From Clostridia bacterium (lineage in GTDB: Bacteria > Bacillota_A > Clostridia > Christensenellales > Aristaeellaceae), in contig JAFUPT010000147.1 of assembly GCA_017481065.1 (NCBI GenBank), positions 1-35,588 on the forward strand: DNA of 35,588 nucleotides, written 5' to 3'. Below are positions 1 to 7,077 of the stretch, piece by piece. Positions within the stretch are counted from its first letter, which is position 1, and every line of letters begins with the position of its first letter. Under the pieces are notes generated by a model. That model did not search any database, was not told the DNA's origin, and saw only the letters and a program-made list of their open reading frames with translations. Position numbers and translations under genes: made by a program.

Positions 1-68
1 GGACGCTGGGGGCTGTCCGCCCCCAGAACCCCGACCAAAGAGAATGATTCCCTTTGGAAACCCCAGCA
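1..68 (+). repeat. Modular hairpin intergenic repeat, copy 1
   Basis: Two perfect or near-perfect hairpins joined by a conserved ACCCCG linker: CTGGGGGC/GCCCCCAG at 6-26 and CCAAAG.../CCCTTTGG at 35-57, followed by AAACCCC. The same module order, with different stem sequences, recurs at 133-224, 6731-6796, 6862-6964, 8692-8764, 19860-19919 and 19994-20031. The first hairpin begins almost at the window edge, so the repeat may extend further left. Non-coding; a short open frame through it has no ribosome binding site or recognisable product. Confidence 0.75.
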
Positions 69-71
69 ATG

Positions 72-100
72 AAAAACGTGCCCAGAACGGACACGTTTTT
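72..100. terminator. Bidirectional intrinsic terminator downstream of asd
   Basis: AAAAACGTG at 72-80 pairs with CACGTTTTT at 92-100, with extra CC/GG pairing inside the loop. The A-run on one side and T-run on the other let it work in both directions. On the minus strand it would end the hom-lysC-asd transcript about 125 bases past the asd stop. It lies between two inverted copies of the hairpin repeat. Confidence 0.7.
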
Positions 101-114
101 CAAATAATTATTCT

Positions 115-131
115 GCGATGCGCAGCATCGC
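115..131. repeat. Short perfect hairpin
   Basis: GCGATGC and GCATCGC flank a three-base GCA loop. It has no T-run and sits between the terminator at 72-100 and the next hairpin repeat. Function is unknown; it may be part of the repeat block. Confidence 0.4.
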
Positions 132-132
132 A

Positions 133-224
133 TGTGCCGGGTCAAGGGGCGGCTCGCCCCGTGCAGGAGTCCAGAGGGCAGCGCCCTCTGGCAGGGGTTC
201 TTAGGGGACGGAGTCCCCTAAGCC
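133..224 (-). repeat. Modular hairpin intergenic repeat, copy 2 (three hairpins)
   Basis: Read on the minus strand this has three hairpins in the family order: CTTAGGGGAC/GTCCCCTAAG, linker AACCCCTG, CCAGAGGGCGCTGCCCTCTGG, linker ACTCCTGCA, then CGGGGCGAGCCGCCCC followed by TTGACCCGGCACA. It starts immediately after the asd stop codon (225-227). The terminal ACCCGGCACA matches the end of copy 3 (6787-6796). It is inverted relative to copy 1, with the terminator between them. Confidence 0.75.
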
Positions 225-1232
225 TCACGCCTCCACAAACAGCTCGGCGATCTGCACGCAGTTGGTGGCAGCGCCCTTGCGCACCTGGTCGCCGCAGCAC
301 CAGAGGGTGAGTCCGCGCTCGTCATCGATCAGGTCGCGGCGGATGCGGCCGACGTATACCAGATCCTGGTCGGTGGTATCGAGGGGCGTGGGATAGTTGC
401 GGCCGTTGAGGTCATCCACCAGCACGCAGCCCTTGGCGGAAGCCACGGCGGCGCGGGCCTGCTCCACGGTCATGGGGTCCTTGGTGATGAACTGCACGGA
501 GATGGAATGGCTGCGCATCACAGGCACGCGCACGCAGGTGCAGCACACCTTGAGCTCGGGCAGGTGCATAATCTTGCGGCCCTCGTTCTGCATCTTCATC
601 TCCTCGGTGGTGTAGCCGTTTTCCAGCTCAGAACCGATCTGGGGAATCACGTTGGAAAGAATCTGGCAGGGGAAGGTCTTGTTTGCGGCGGTCTTGCCCT
701 CCGCGCTGGCCTTGATCTGCTCCTCCAGCTCATACATGCCGGCCACGCCCGCGCCGGATACGGCCTGGTAGGTGCAGGCGATCATGGTTTCGATCTCCGT
801 CACCTTGCGGATGCCGCCCAGCGCCACCATGGTGATGATGGTGGAGCAGTTGGGGTTGGAGATGATGCCGTTGTGCTTGAATGCATCCTCGGGGTTGATC
901 TCCGGAACCACCAGCGGCACATCATCCTGCATGCGGAATGCGGAGGAATTGTCAATAAACACCGCGCCGGCCTTCACAATCGCCGGGGCGAACTGCTTTG
1001 CCTGGGCGTTCTGCACAGCGCCGAGCACGAAATCCATGCCCTCGAAGGAGGATTCCGTGGCTTCCTCAATGGCGATTTCCTGGCCCTTGAAGGTGATGGT
1101 CTTGCCTGCGGAGCGGGCGCTTGCCAGGGGCAGGAGCTTGCCCACGGGGAAATTGCGCTCTTCGAGCACCTGGATCATCTGCTGGCCGACAGCGCCGCTT
1201 GCGCCGAGAATTGCGATATTATAGAGCTTCAT
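225..1232 (-). CDS. asd: Aspartate-semialdehyde dehydrogenase
   Basis: Reduces L-4-aspartyl phosphate to L-aspartate-4-semialdehyde with NADPH, the branch-point step toward threonine, methionine and lysine. The 335-residue length is normal. The N-terminal GASGAVGQ (residues 10-17) is the dinucleotide-binding loop. SNPNCST (125-131) carries the catalytic cysteine C129, and MRSHS (239-243) the acid/base histidine H242. The start at 1232 has an AGGAGG eight bases upstream, located inside the end of lysC; only three bases separate the genes, so they are translationally close. It is the last gene of the leftward hom-lysC-asd operon. No dapA or other lysine-specific gene is visible here. Identification is secure. 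Confidence 0.96.
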   Translation of the reverse strand: MKLYNIAILGASGAVGQQMIQVLEERNFPVGKLLPLASARSAGKTITFKGQEIAIEEATESSFEGMDFVLGAVQNAQAKQFAPAIVKAGAVFIDNSSAFRMQDDVPLVVPEINPEDAFKHNGIISNPNCSTIITMVALGGIRKVTEIETMIACTYQAVSGAGVAGMYELEEQIKASAEGKTAANKTFPCQILSNVIPQIGSELENGYTTEEMKMQNEGRKIMHLPELKVCCTCVRVPVMRSHSISVQFITKDPMTVEQARAAVASAKGCVLVDDLNGRNYPTPLDTTDQDLVYVGRIRRDLIDDERGLTLWCCGDQVRKGAATNCVQIAELFVEA

Positions 1233-1235
1233 AGC

Positions 1236-2564
1236 TTATGCCTCCTGATTCATGAATCCATCGTAGAGCGTGCGGATGGTGCGATCAAAGTCCTTGTTGT
1301 CCACGCCTACGATGATGCTGATCTCCTCAGAGCCCTGAGCGATCATGCGGATATTGATGTTGTTTGCGCCCAGCGCGCCGAAGAGCTTGGCCGAAGAGCC
1401 GGGCACGCTCACCATGCGGCGGCCCACGCAGGCAATCAGGGCGATGTTATCGTCCATCTTGATGCGGTCGGGCTTGAGCTTCTTCTTGATATCGGCGATC
1501 ACATCGTAGATGCGGTCGCGGATCTGCACCGTGGGCATTACCACGTTGAAGGAATCCACGCCCAGGGTGATGTGCTCCACCTCCACCTTGCAGGCTTCCA
1601 GCATCTCCAGGGTTTCGCGGATGATGCGGGTATCGGTGGAGATGTGCTTTTTATAGATGGTGAGCACGGTAAAGCTCCGGCGGCCCGCAATACCGGTGAT
1701 GAGCCGCTTGGACTGGGCCAGCTTCTCATCGATGTTTTCCATAATCATGGTGCCGGGGTCCTGGGGGCGGTTGGTGTTGCGGATGTTCAGGGGGATGTTC
1801 TTTTCCTTCACGGGAAGGATGGATTCCTCATGCAGCACGGATGCGCCCATGTAGGAAAGCTCGCGCAGCTCCTGGTAGGTGATGTATTTGATGGGCTTGG
1901 GATTATCCACCACCCGGGGATCGCACATCAGTATGCCGGATACATCCGTCCAGTTTTCGTAGATATCCGCGTCCAGGGCGTTTGCCACGATTGCGCCGGA
2001 AATATCGCTGCCGCCGCGGGTCATCACGCGGATGCGGCCGTTGGGCATGGAGCCGTAGAAGCCGGGCATCACGAAGCGGGGCGTGTGCATGGCGAGATCA
2101 GCGATGGCGCGGTAGGTGCGCTCATAATCGATCTGGCCGTCGTAATTGAAGTAAACGCATTCGGATGCATCGATGAAGCCGTAGCCCAGGTATTCGGCCA
2201 TCAGCCGGGCGGTGAGATATTCGCCGCGGGATACCAGGTAATCCACGGAGATATCCTGGTTCAGCTCGCTGCGCAGCTTTTCAAATTCCGCCTCGAGATT
2301 GTATTTCAGTCCTAGCTCATCCCGGATGCCGTAGTACCGCTCCTCGATCATGGAGAAGATATCCTCGTGGGATACGCCGTAATTGATGTGGGCATGGGTC
2401 AGGTAGAGCAGGTCGGTAATCTTCGAATCCTTCTTGTAACGCTTGCCCGCCGCCGAAACCACCACGCACATGCGGGAGGGGTCGGCCTGGATAATGTCCT
2501 TGATCTTTCGAAACTGCTCCGCGCTTGCCAGGGAGGAGCCGCCAAATTTTGCCACTTTCAGCAT
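1236..2564 (-). CDS. lysC: Aspartate kinase
   Basis: Phosphorylates L-aspartate with ATP, the committed first step of the aspartate pathway. The protein is 442 residues and monofunctional. The kinase signature KFGGSSLA is at residues 6-13, followed by VVVSAAG. The middle contains the MTRGGSDISGA segment, typical of the aspartate/nucleotide site. The last roughly 140 residues form the paired ACT regulatory region, including NINIRMIAQGSEEISI, the kind of site that binds lysine or threonine for feedback control; which effector acts here cannot be read from sequence. AGAAGG nine bases upstream supports the start at 2564. It lies between hom and asd. The gene symbol is generic, since the isozyme class (lysine- or threonine-sensitive) is unknown. 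Confidence 0.95.
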   Translation of the reverse strand: MLKVAKFGGSSLASAEQFRKIKDIIQADPSRMCVVVSAAGKRYKKDSKITDLLYLTHAHINYGVSHEDIFSMIEERYYGIRDELGLKYNLEAEFEKLRSELNQDISVDYLVSRGEYLTARLMAEYLGYGFIDASECVYFNYDGQIDYERTYRAIADLAMHTPRFVMPGFYGSMPNGRIRVMTRGGSDISGAIVANALDADIYENWTDVSGILMCDPRVVDNPKPIKYITYQELRELSYMGASVLHEESILPVKEKNIPLNIRNTNRPQDPGTMIMENIDEKLAQSKRLITGIAGRRSFTVLTIYKKHISTDTRIIRETLEMLEACKVEVEHITLGVDSFNVVMPTVQIRDRIYDVIADIKKKLKPDRIKMDDNIALIACVGRRMVSVPGSSAKLFGALGANNINIRMIAQGSEEISIIVGVDNKDFDRTIRTLYDGFMNQEA

Positions 2565-2633
2565 ATGTTCTTACCTTCTTTTGGATGCGAAGTTCCAAAG
2601 CCGCGCATCCAGCTTTCTTATAAAAAACTTTTG

Positions 2634-3767
2634 TTACTTCTGGATTCCCGCGAAGAAGCAATCCTTCCTGCCGGCCATCTTTTCATGCATATCCTTCACG
2701 GATACGGGCACGGTCACGATGTGCTGCGCGCCGTTCTTCTCCTCGCAGGATGCAATCCATTCCGCCGGGAAATCCACGCCCGCCGGGATGCGCACATAAT
2801 AGGCATGCACGGCGGAGGCATTGTCCGGGACAACTGCGGCGCAGGCTTCGCTGGTCATGTACATGCAGCCGGCGGAAATGCTCTGCACATCGCGGATCAC
2901 GTTCGCCGCGGTGGGCAGCTTGCCCGCGCCCTGGCCGGTGTAGCTCATCAGGCCGTAGCTCTCGCCCTTGTACCAGGCGTAGTTCACATTCTTGAGAATC
3001 GCCGCCTCAGGGGCGTTCGCGGCCACCAGGGTGGGCTCCACATAGGCGCTCAGCTTATCGCCGCTCTTTTCTGCGCAGGCGCACAGGCGCAGCACCATGC
3101 CGTTCGCCTTGGCCCAGTCCACATCGGCGGCGAGCACGGAGGAAATGCCGGCGGTGGGAATGTCCTCGGGCTTCACATAGGCGTCAAAGCCCACGGAGCA
3201 GGAGAGGATCAGCTTGCGCTGGGTGTCCAGGCCATCCACATCGCTGGAGGGATCGCGCTCGGCGTAGCCCAAATCCTGGGCCACCTTCAATGCTTCGGCG
3301 TAATCCTTGCCCTCACCCTGCATGGAATCGAGGATGAAATTGGTGGTACCGTTCAGGATGCCGCCGAGGGATACCAGGGTATCGATCTCCTTGGCAATCT
3401 TCAAATTGGCCAGATAGGCGATGCCGCCGCCGCAGGCCGCGCCGTAGAGGAAGGCCACGCCCTTTTCCCGGGCAATCTTCACCAGCTCCTCGCCGTACAC
3501 GGAAACCAGCAGCTTGTTGGCGGTCACGAAATGCTTGCCCGCCTCGATGCTTGCCTTGGCAAATTCGTAGGCCGGATGCAGGCCGCCCATGGTTTCCACC
3601 ACGAGCTCAATTTCGCCGTCGTTCAGGATATCTTCAATATTATCGGTAATATATTCCGCCTGGAAGCGCTTCTCCAGCACCTTCTTCAGGGTCACGCCCT
3701 CCAGCTTGTTTGCAATTTCAAAAACGCCGGAACCGATGGTTCCCATGCCGAGCAATGCGATGGTCAT
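2634..3767 (-). CDS. hom: Homoserine dehydrogenase with a shortened ACT-like C-terminus
   Basis: Reduces aspartate semialdehyde to homoserine, entering the threonine/methionine branch. Visible signatures are the Rossmann loop GMGTIG (residues 7-12), TANK with K85, GGILNGTTNFIL (135-146), and DPSSDVDGLDTQRK (172-185) with catalytic Asp/Lys. ATGs lie at 3773 and 3767; AAGGAG is one base from the first and seven from the second, so I use 3767 (377 residues). Gram-positive enzymes with a full C-terminal ACT domain are about 430 residues. Here the tail (about 320-377, beginning AVHAYYVRIPAG) looks like an ACT domain missing its central portion. First gene of the hom-lysC-asd operon, with its promoter at 3844-3872. 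Confidence 0.94.
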   Translation of the reverse strand: MTIALLGMGTIGSGVFEIANKLEGVTLKKVLEKRFQAEYITDNIEDILNDGEIELVVETMGGLHPAYEFAKASIEAGKHFVTANKLLVSVYGEELVKIAREKGVAFLYGAACGGGIAYLANLKIAKEIDTLVSLGGILNGTTNFILDSMQGEGKDYAEALKVAQDLGYAERDPSSDVDGLDTQRKLILSCSVGFDAYVKPEDIPTAGISSVLAADVDWAKANGMVLRLCACAEKSGDKLSAYVEPTLVAANAPEAAILKNVNYAWYKGESYGLMSYTGQGAGKLPTAANVIRDVQSISAGCMYMTSEACAAVVPDNASAVHAYYVRIPAGVDFPAEWIASCEEKNGAQHIVTVPVSVKDMHEKMAGRKDCFFAGIQK

Positions 3768-3816
3768 AATCATTCTCCTTGGATGTTCGTGAAAATTTGT
3801 CGCTAGTCTTTACAAT

Positions 3817-3832
3817 AAAAACACTTGTTTTT
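3817..3832. promoter_or_regulatory. 16-bp AT-rich palindrome, possible operator
   Basis: AAAAACA and TGTTTTT flank a central CT, covering the -35 of the thrC promoter and lying just past the predicted start of the hom transcript. A dimeric regulator here could affect both operons. It could also be a chance AT-rich palindrome or a weak hairpin in the hom leader. Confidence 0.35.
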
Positions 3833-3853
3833 CCGTGGGAAACATTGTATCAT
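3825..3853 (+). promoter_or_regulatory. σA promoter for thrC-thrB-ACT
   Basis: TTGTTT (3825-3830), a 17-base spacer, then TATCAT (3848-3853). Predicted start is near 3860, about 60 bases before thrC. Its -10 shares two bases with the hom promoter -10 (3844-3849) on the other strand. Its -35 lies inside the 16-bp palindrome at 3817-3832. Confidence 0.65.
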
Positions 3854-3872
3854 GGTTTCATGCGAAATGCAA
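3844..3872 (-). promoter_or_regulatory. σA promoter for hom-lysC-asd
   Basis: On the minus strand TTGCAT (3867-3872) is followed after exactly 17 bases by TACAAT (3844-3849). Predicted transcription start is near 3837, giving a leader of about 70 bases before hom. That is too short for a T-box, and I see none. Its -10 overlaps the -10 of the oppositely directed thrC promoter. Confidence 0.8.
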
Positions 3873-3920
3873 GTTATGTTTTGTAGCAAGCACTGATTAT
3901 TTCAGAAGTGAGGAATGAAT

Positions 3921-5399
3921 ATGAAACTGTTTTACAGCACGCGGGGAGATCAGGCGGGCGTTACCGCGCCGGAGGCAGTGCTCCGGGGCATCGCGCCGGA
4001 CGGCGGCCTTTATGTGCCGGAGCAAATTCCCGCGATCCCGGTTCAGGAGCTGATGGACGCGGATTTCTGCGCCATGGCCGAGCGGATTCTTTCCGATTAC
4101 CTGCCGGGCTATACCAAAGAAGAAATCGCGCTGTGCGTAAAGCGCGCCTATGCAGATAAATTTGAAGCACCGGAAATCACCCCCGTGAAGGATGTAAACG
4201 GCAAATACATGCTGGAGCTCTTCCACGGCCCCACCGCCGCATTCAAGGATGTGGCGCTCTCCGTGCTGCCCCAGCTGATGCGCTGCGCCATGGAAAAGCT
4301 GGGCAGGGAGGAGGAAATCCTCATCCTCACCGCCACCAGCGGCGATACCGGCTCCGCGGCGCTCACCGGCTTCTGCGATGTGCCGGGCATCCGCATCATC
4401 GTTTTCTTCCCGGATAAGGGCATCAGCCCCATCCAGCGCGCCCAGATGACCACCATGAAGGGCGAAAACATCGGCGTGTGCGCCATCTCCGGCAACTTTG
4501 ACGATGCCCAGACCGGCGTAAAGCGCATCTTTGCCGATATGCCGGAAGAATTCCTGAAGGAGAACAAAATTTCCCTTTCCAGCGCCAATTCCATCAATAT
4601 CGGAAGATTGGTTCCCCAGATTGTCTACTATTATTATGCCTATGTGGACCTGGTGAAGCGGGGCAAGCTCCAGCTGGGCGAAAAGCTGAATTTCAGCGTG
4701 CCCACGGGCAACTTCGGCGATATCCTCGCCGGCTACTTCGCCAAGCTCTCCGGCCTGCCGGTGGGCAGGCTCATCTGCGCATCCAATGCAAACCGCGTAC
4801 TCACCGATTTCCTGAATAGCGCCGTCTACGATAAGAACCGCCCCTTCATGGTCACCAGCTCCCCCTCGATGGATATCCTGGTATCCAGCAACCTCGAGCG
4901 CCTGCTCTACCTCGCCCTGAACCGGGATGCCCAGGCCGTGCAGGAGCGCATGAATCTCCTCAGGGAGAAGGGCGCATATTCCATGCCCGAAGAAGCGATG
5001 GCCCTGATCCGGGAGCACTTCGCCGGCGAATGCGCCGATGATTCCATGGCCATGGAAGCCATCGCGCGGGTTTACAAATCCTGCGGCTATGTGATGGACC
5101 CCCACACCGCCGTTGCCTGGCAGGCGGCGGAGGATTACGCCGCAAAGACCGGCGATAACGCCCCCTGCGTGGTGCTCTCCACCGCCTCCCCCTGCAAGTT
5201 CCCGGCCAGCGTTTTGAAGGCCGTGGGCGAAGAACTGCCCGGCGATGCCGCCGCCCAGCTCAGCATGATGGCGGATAAGCTGTGCGCCCCGATTCCGGCG
5301 GCCCTCGATGGCGTGCTGGGCCGCGAAGTGCGCTTCAACGATGTGGTTGCACCCGAAGAAATGATGAACTATGTGATGGGAAAGGCGGCAAAGGCATGA
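3921..5399 (+). CDS. thrC: Threonine synthase
   Basis: PLP enzyme converting O-phosphohomoserine to L-threonine. The sequence starts MKLFYSTRGD, typical of the long form of the family, and is 492 residues. HGPTAAFKD (102-110) carries the PLP-binding lysine K109, and LTATSGDTGSAAL is the phosphate/cofactor loop. An ATG at 3915 is one base after GTGAGG, too close; the ATG at 3921 is seven bases away, so I use it. The stop overlaps the thrB start in an ATGA (5396-5399), implying coupled translation. First gene of the rightward thrC-thrB-ACT operon. Confidence 0.96.
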   Translation: MKLFYSTRGDQAGVTAPEAVLRGIAPDGGLYVPEQIPAIPVQELMDADFCAMAERILSDYLPGYTKEEIALCVKRAYADKFEAPEITPVKDVNGKYMLELFHGPTAAFKDVALSVLPQLMRCAMEKLGREEEILILTATSGDTGSAALTGFCDVPGIRIIVFFPDKGISPIQRAQMTTMKGENIGVCAISGNFDDAQTGVKRIFADMPEEFLKENKISLSSANSINIGRLVPQIVYYYYAYVDLVKRGKLQLGEKLNFSVPTGNFGDILAGYFAKLSGLPVGRLICASNANRVLTDFLNSAVYDKNRPFMVTSSPSMDILVSSNLERLLYLALNRDAQAVQERMNLLREKGAYSMPEEAMALIREHFAGECADDSMAMEAIARVYKSCGYVMDPHTAVAWQAAEDYAAKTGDNAPCVVLSTASPCKFPASVLKAVGEELPGDAAAQLSMMADKLCAPIPAALDGVLGREVRFNDVVAPEEMMNYVMGKAAKA

Positions 5400-6283
5400 T
5401 CACGATTCGCGTACCCGGCACCACCGCAAACCTCGGCCCCGGCTTTGACTGCCTCGGCCTCGCCCTGGGCGTGTACGGCTATTTCACCTTTGAGGAGCGG
5501 GAGAGCGGCCTGGAATTTGAAAATGTGCTCCCCGAATTCCAGAATGAAGAAAACCTGGCCATCCGCGGCTACCGCAGGGCCATCCGGGAGATGGGCCTCC
5601 CCCAGCCCGGCATTTACCTGCACATCGAATCCGATATCCCGGTATCCAGCGGCCTCGGCAGCAGCGCCAGCCTGATTGTAGCGGGCGTGGTTGCCGCCAA
5701 TGAAATCCACGGCAAGCCCCTGGACCGCCAGACCCTCTTGAACCTCGTTACCGAGCTGGAAGGCCACCCGGACAACGTGGCTCCCGCGCTGCTCGGCGGC
5801 GTCACTGCCTCGATCATGTACCAGAAGGACGTGATCACCATGCAGTGCCCCATCTCCGATGCGCTGCGCTTCGCCGTGCTCATTCCCGATTTCAGCCTCT
5901 CCACTGCGGAGATGCGCGCCGCCTTGCCCAAGCAGATTCCCTTTGCCGACGCCGCCTACAACATCGCCCATGCGGCTGTGCTTTTGAAGGCGCTGGAGGC
6001 GGGCGATTTCAACGCCATCGCCGCCGCCATGAACGACCGGCTGCACCAGCCCTACCGCTCCCCCCTGATCCATGAATACGAGGAAGTGCGCAGCCGCGCC
6101 CTCGAATGCGGCGCGCTGGGCTTCGCCATCAGCGGCGCCGGCCCCACCCTGCTGTGCATCTACCAGCATGAGGGCTTCTACTGGCGCATGAAGCAGGCCG
6201 TGCGCAGCCTGAACCATCAGTGGCGGGTCATGCCGCTGCATGTGGACCGCGTCGGCGCGGTGGTCGTCGGAGGAGACGCATAA
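5396..6283 (+). CDS. thrB: Homoserine kinase (GHMP family)
   Basis: Phosphorylates homoserine to O-phosphohomoserine, the substrate of the upstream threonine synthase. The 295-residue protein begins MITIRVPGTTANLGPGFD. The GHMP ATP-binding signature IPVSSGLGSSASL is at residues 81-93, and the C-terminal SGAGPTLLC motif is present. An open frame extends upstream to 5282, but that stretch is inside thrC; the ATGA overlap at 5396-5399 fixes the start. The stop TAA (6281-6283) overlaps the next ATG by one base, so all three genes are probably co-translated. Confidence 0.96.
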   Translation: MITIRVPGTTANLGPGFDCLGLALGVYGYFTFEERESGLEFENVLPEFQNEENLAIRGYRRAIREMGLPQPGIYLHIESDIPVSSGLGSSASLIVAGVVAANEIHGKPLDRQTLLNLVTELEGHPDNVAPALLGGVTASIMYQKDVITMQCPISDALRFAVLIPDFSLSTAEMRAALPKQIPFADAAYNIAHAAVLLKALEAGDFNAIAAAMNDRLHQPYRSPLIHEYEEVRSRALECGALGFAISGAGPTLLCIYQHEGFYWRMKQAVRSLNHQWRVMPLHVDRVGAVVVGGDA

Positions 6284-6720
6284 TGAAGAGCGAATTCCTG
6301 ATTGTACACAAAAAAATACTGCCGAACTACTTCGAAAAGGTGCTGGAGGCCCGCAAGCTCCTGGAAAGCGGCGCCGTGCGGGATGTCAGCGCCGCCGTGC
6401 GCGAGGTGGGCATCTCCCGCAGCACCTATTACAAGTACAAGGATTACATTTACAGCCCCGACAGCGGCAGCGCGGGCCGCAAGGCCGTGATTTCCATGCT
6501 CCTCAGCCATGAAATCGGCGTGCTCTCCACCGCCCTCAACCGCCTCTCCACCATGGGCGTGAATGTGCTCACCATCTCCCAGAGCCTGCCCATCCGCGAT
6601 GTTGCCAGCGTCATCATGACCCTCGATATCGCGGAAATGAGCCTCAGCCTCGACGCCGCCACCCAGCTCCTGGCCGATATCCCCGGCGTGGAGAATGTGG
6701 CGTTGGTTTCCGTGGAGTGA
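6283..6720 (+). CDS. Stand-alone ACT-domain protein (UPF0735/PheB-like)
   Basis: A 145-residue protein. The first 60 residues (MKSEFLIVHKKILPNYFEKV..., then VREVGISRSTYYKYKDYI) read like a small helix-turn-helix/dimerisation segment. Residues 68-145 form an ACT domain (ISMLLSHEIGVLSTALNRLS...NVLTISQSLP...ADIPGVENVALVSVE). The architecture fits the UPF0735/PheB family. ACT domains bind amino acids; the ligand is not readable here. The start is fixed by the TAATG overlap with thrB. Its place in the threonine operon suggests a role in sensing or feedback on this pathway, possibly acting in trans on Hom (inference). It could equally be a transcriptional regulator. Confidence 0.9.
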   Translation: MKSEFLIVHKKILPNYFEKVLEARKLLESGAVRDVSAAVREVGISRSTYYKYKDYIYSPDSGSAGRKAVISMLLSHEIGVLSTALNRLSTMGVNVLTISQSLPIRDVASVIMTLDIAEMSLSLDAATQLLADIPGVENVALVSVE

Positions 6721-6730
6721 TACGTTGGGT

Positions 6731-6796
6731 GGGAACGCTCAGGGGCGCCGCCCCTGAAACCCCGCCAGGGGGCGAGCCGCCCCCTGGACCCGGCAC
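6731..6796 (+). repeat. Modular hairpin intergenic repeat, copy 3
   Basis: Begins GGAACGCT, then CAGGGGCGCCGCCCCTG (6740-6756), linker AAACCCCG, the perfect hairpin CCAGGGGGCG/CGCCCCCTGG (6765-6787), then ACCCGGCACA. It lies 10 bases after the stop of the ACT gene, is inverted relative to copy 4 (6862-6964), and the two bracket the terminators between them. Confidence 0.75.
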
Positions 6797-6799
6797 AAA

Positions 6800-6820
6800 A
6801 AGGCACGCAATGCGCGCCTT
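6800..6820. terminator. Intrinsic terminator after the thr operon
   Basis: AAGGCACGCA pairs with TGCGCGCCTT with one mismatch and almost no loop, followed by a T-rich ATATTTCTTT. It could stop the thrC-thrB-ACT transcript. The nearly absent loop makes this weaker than the following hairpin. Confidence 0.5.
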
Positions 6821-6832
6821 ATATTTCTTTAC

Positions 6833-6861
6833 AAATCGCGCCGCCTTCCGGCGCGATTTTT
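6833..6861 (+). terminator. Strong intrinsic terminator, thr operon
   Basis: An 11-bp stem, AAATCGCGCCG/CGGCGCGATTT, with a five-base loop and a T-run. The whole 38 bases 6833-6870 recur identically at 8663-8700, including the TCTTCTGAGG that begins the adjacent hairpin repeat. Confidence 0.85.
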
Positions 6862-6964
6862 CTTCTGAGGGGTGCAGGGGAAATCATTTCCCCTGCCAGG
6901 GTTCCAAGGGTCAGCGTCCCTTGGCGGGGTCTGGGGCAGCGCCCCAGCGTAACCCCAGCGTTCC
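6862..6964 (-). repeat. Modular hairpin intergenic repeat, copy 4 (three hairpins)
   Basis: On the minus strand: GGAACGCT, a GCTGGGGCGC/GCCCCAG hairpin, linker ACCCCG, a CCAAGGG.../CCCTTGG hairpin, linker AACCCTGG, a CAGGGGAAAT/ATTTCCCCTG hairpin, then CACCCCTCAGAAG joined directly to the terminator T-run. This is one of the fullest copies and defines the module order. Confidence 0.75.
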
Positions 6965-6966
6965 AC

Positions 6967-6999
6967 CTTATATGACAAAAATATGACAGAAATGTCACA
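6967..6999. promoter_or_regulatory. Three 11-bp direct repeats, likely regulator binding site
   Basis: Consecutive 11-mers CTTATATGACA (6967-6977), AAAATATGACA (6978-6988) and the weaker GAAATGTCACA (6989-6999). On the other strand the core is TGTCATA repeated once per helical turn, the pattern bound by many OmpR-type response regulators. They lie 43 bp upstream of the -10 at 7042-7047. A two-unit version with an identical first 11-mer is at 34448-34469. Confidence 0.5.
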
Positions 7000-7039
7000 A
7001 ATACTCAACCGCCGCTTCACCCCCCCCTAAACACTTTTT

Positions 7040-7047
7040 GCTATCAT
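7040..7047 (+). promoter_or_regulatory. Possible extended -10 promoter for the LRR protein
   Basis: TGCTATCAT shows an extended TGn motif plus TATCAT (7042-7047), with no good -35 in front. The absence of a -35 fits activator-dependent transcription from the repeats at 6967-6999. The ribosome binding site GGGGGT precedes the ATG at 7078 by about six bases. Confidence 0.4.
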
Positions 7048-7077
7048 GTTATAAACGCTATTTTAGGGGGTATTTTC

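Noticed and set aside
44..310. Short plus-strand open frame of 88 codons through the first repeat block
   Set aside because: It passes through hairpin repeats, a terminator and the antisense end of asd, and lacks a ribosome binding site or any recognisable product.
507..2315. A 602-codon open frame on the plus strand, antisense to asd and lysC
   Set aside because: Both strands cannot encode here with equal quality; asd and lysC have full catalytic motifs and ribosome binding sites, while the antisense product is His/Ala/Gly-rich with no motif. The same applies to the antisense frames at 2367-3806, 3897-5105, 8146-9816, 9837-11168 and 17751-19445.
3768..3843. T-box or threonine/lysine riboswitch in the hom leader
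   Set aside because: The predicted leader is only about 70 bases, with no terminator-antiterminator pair and no T-box or lysine-riboswitch features.
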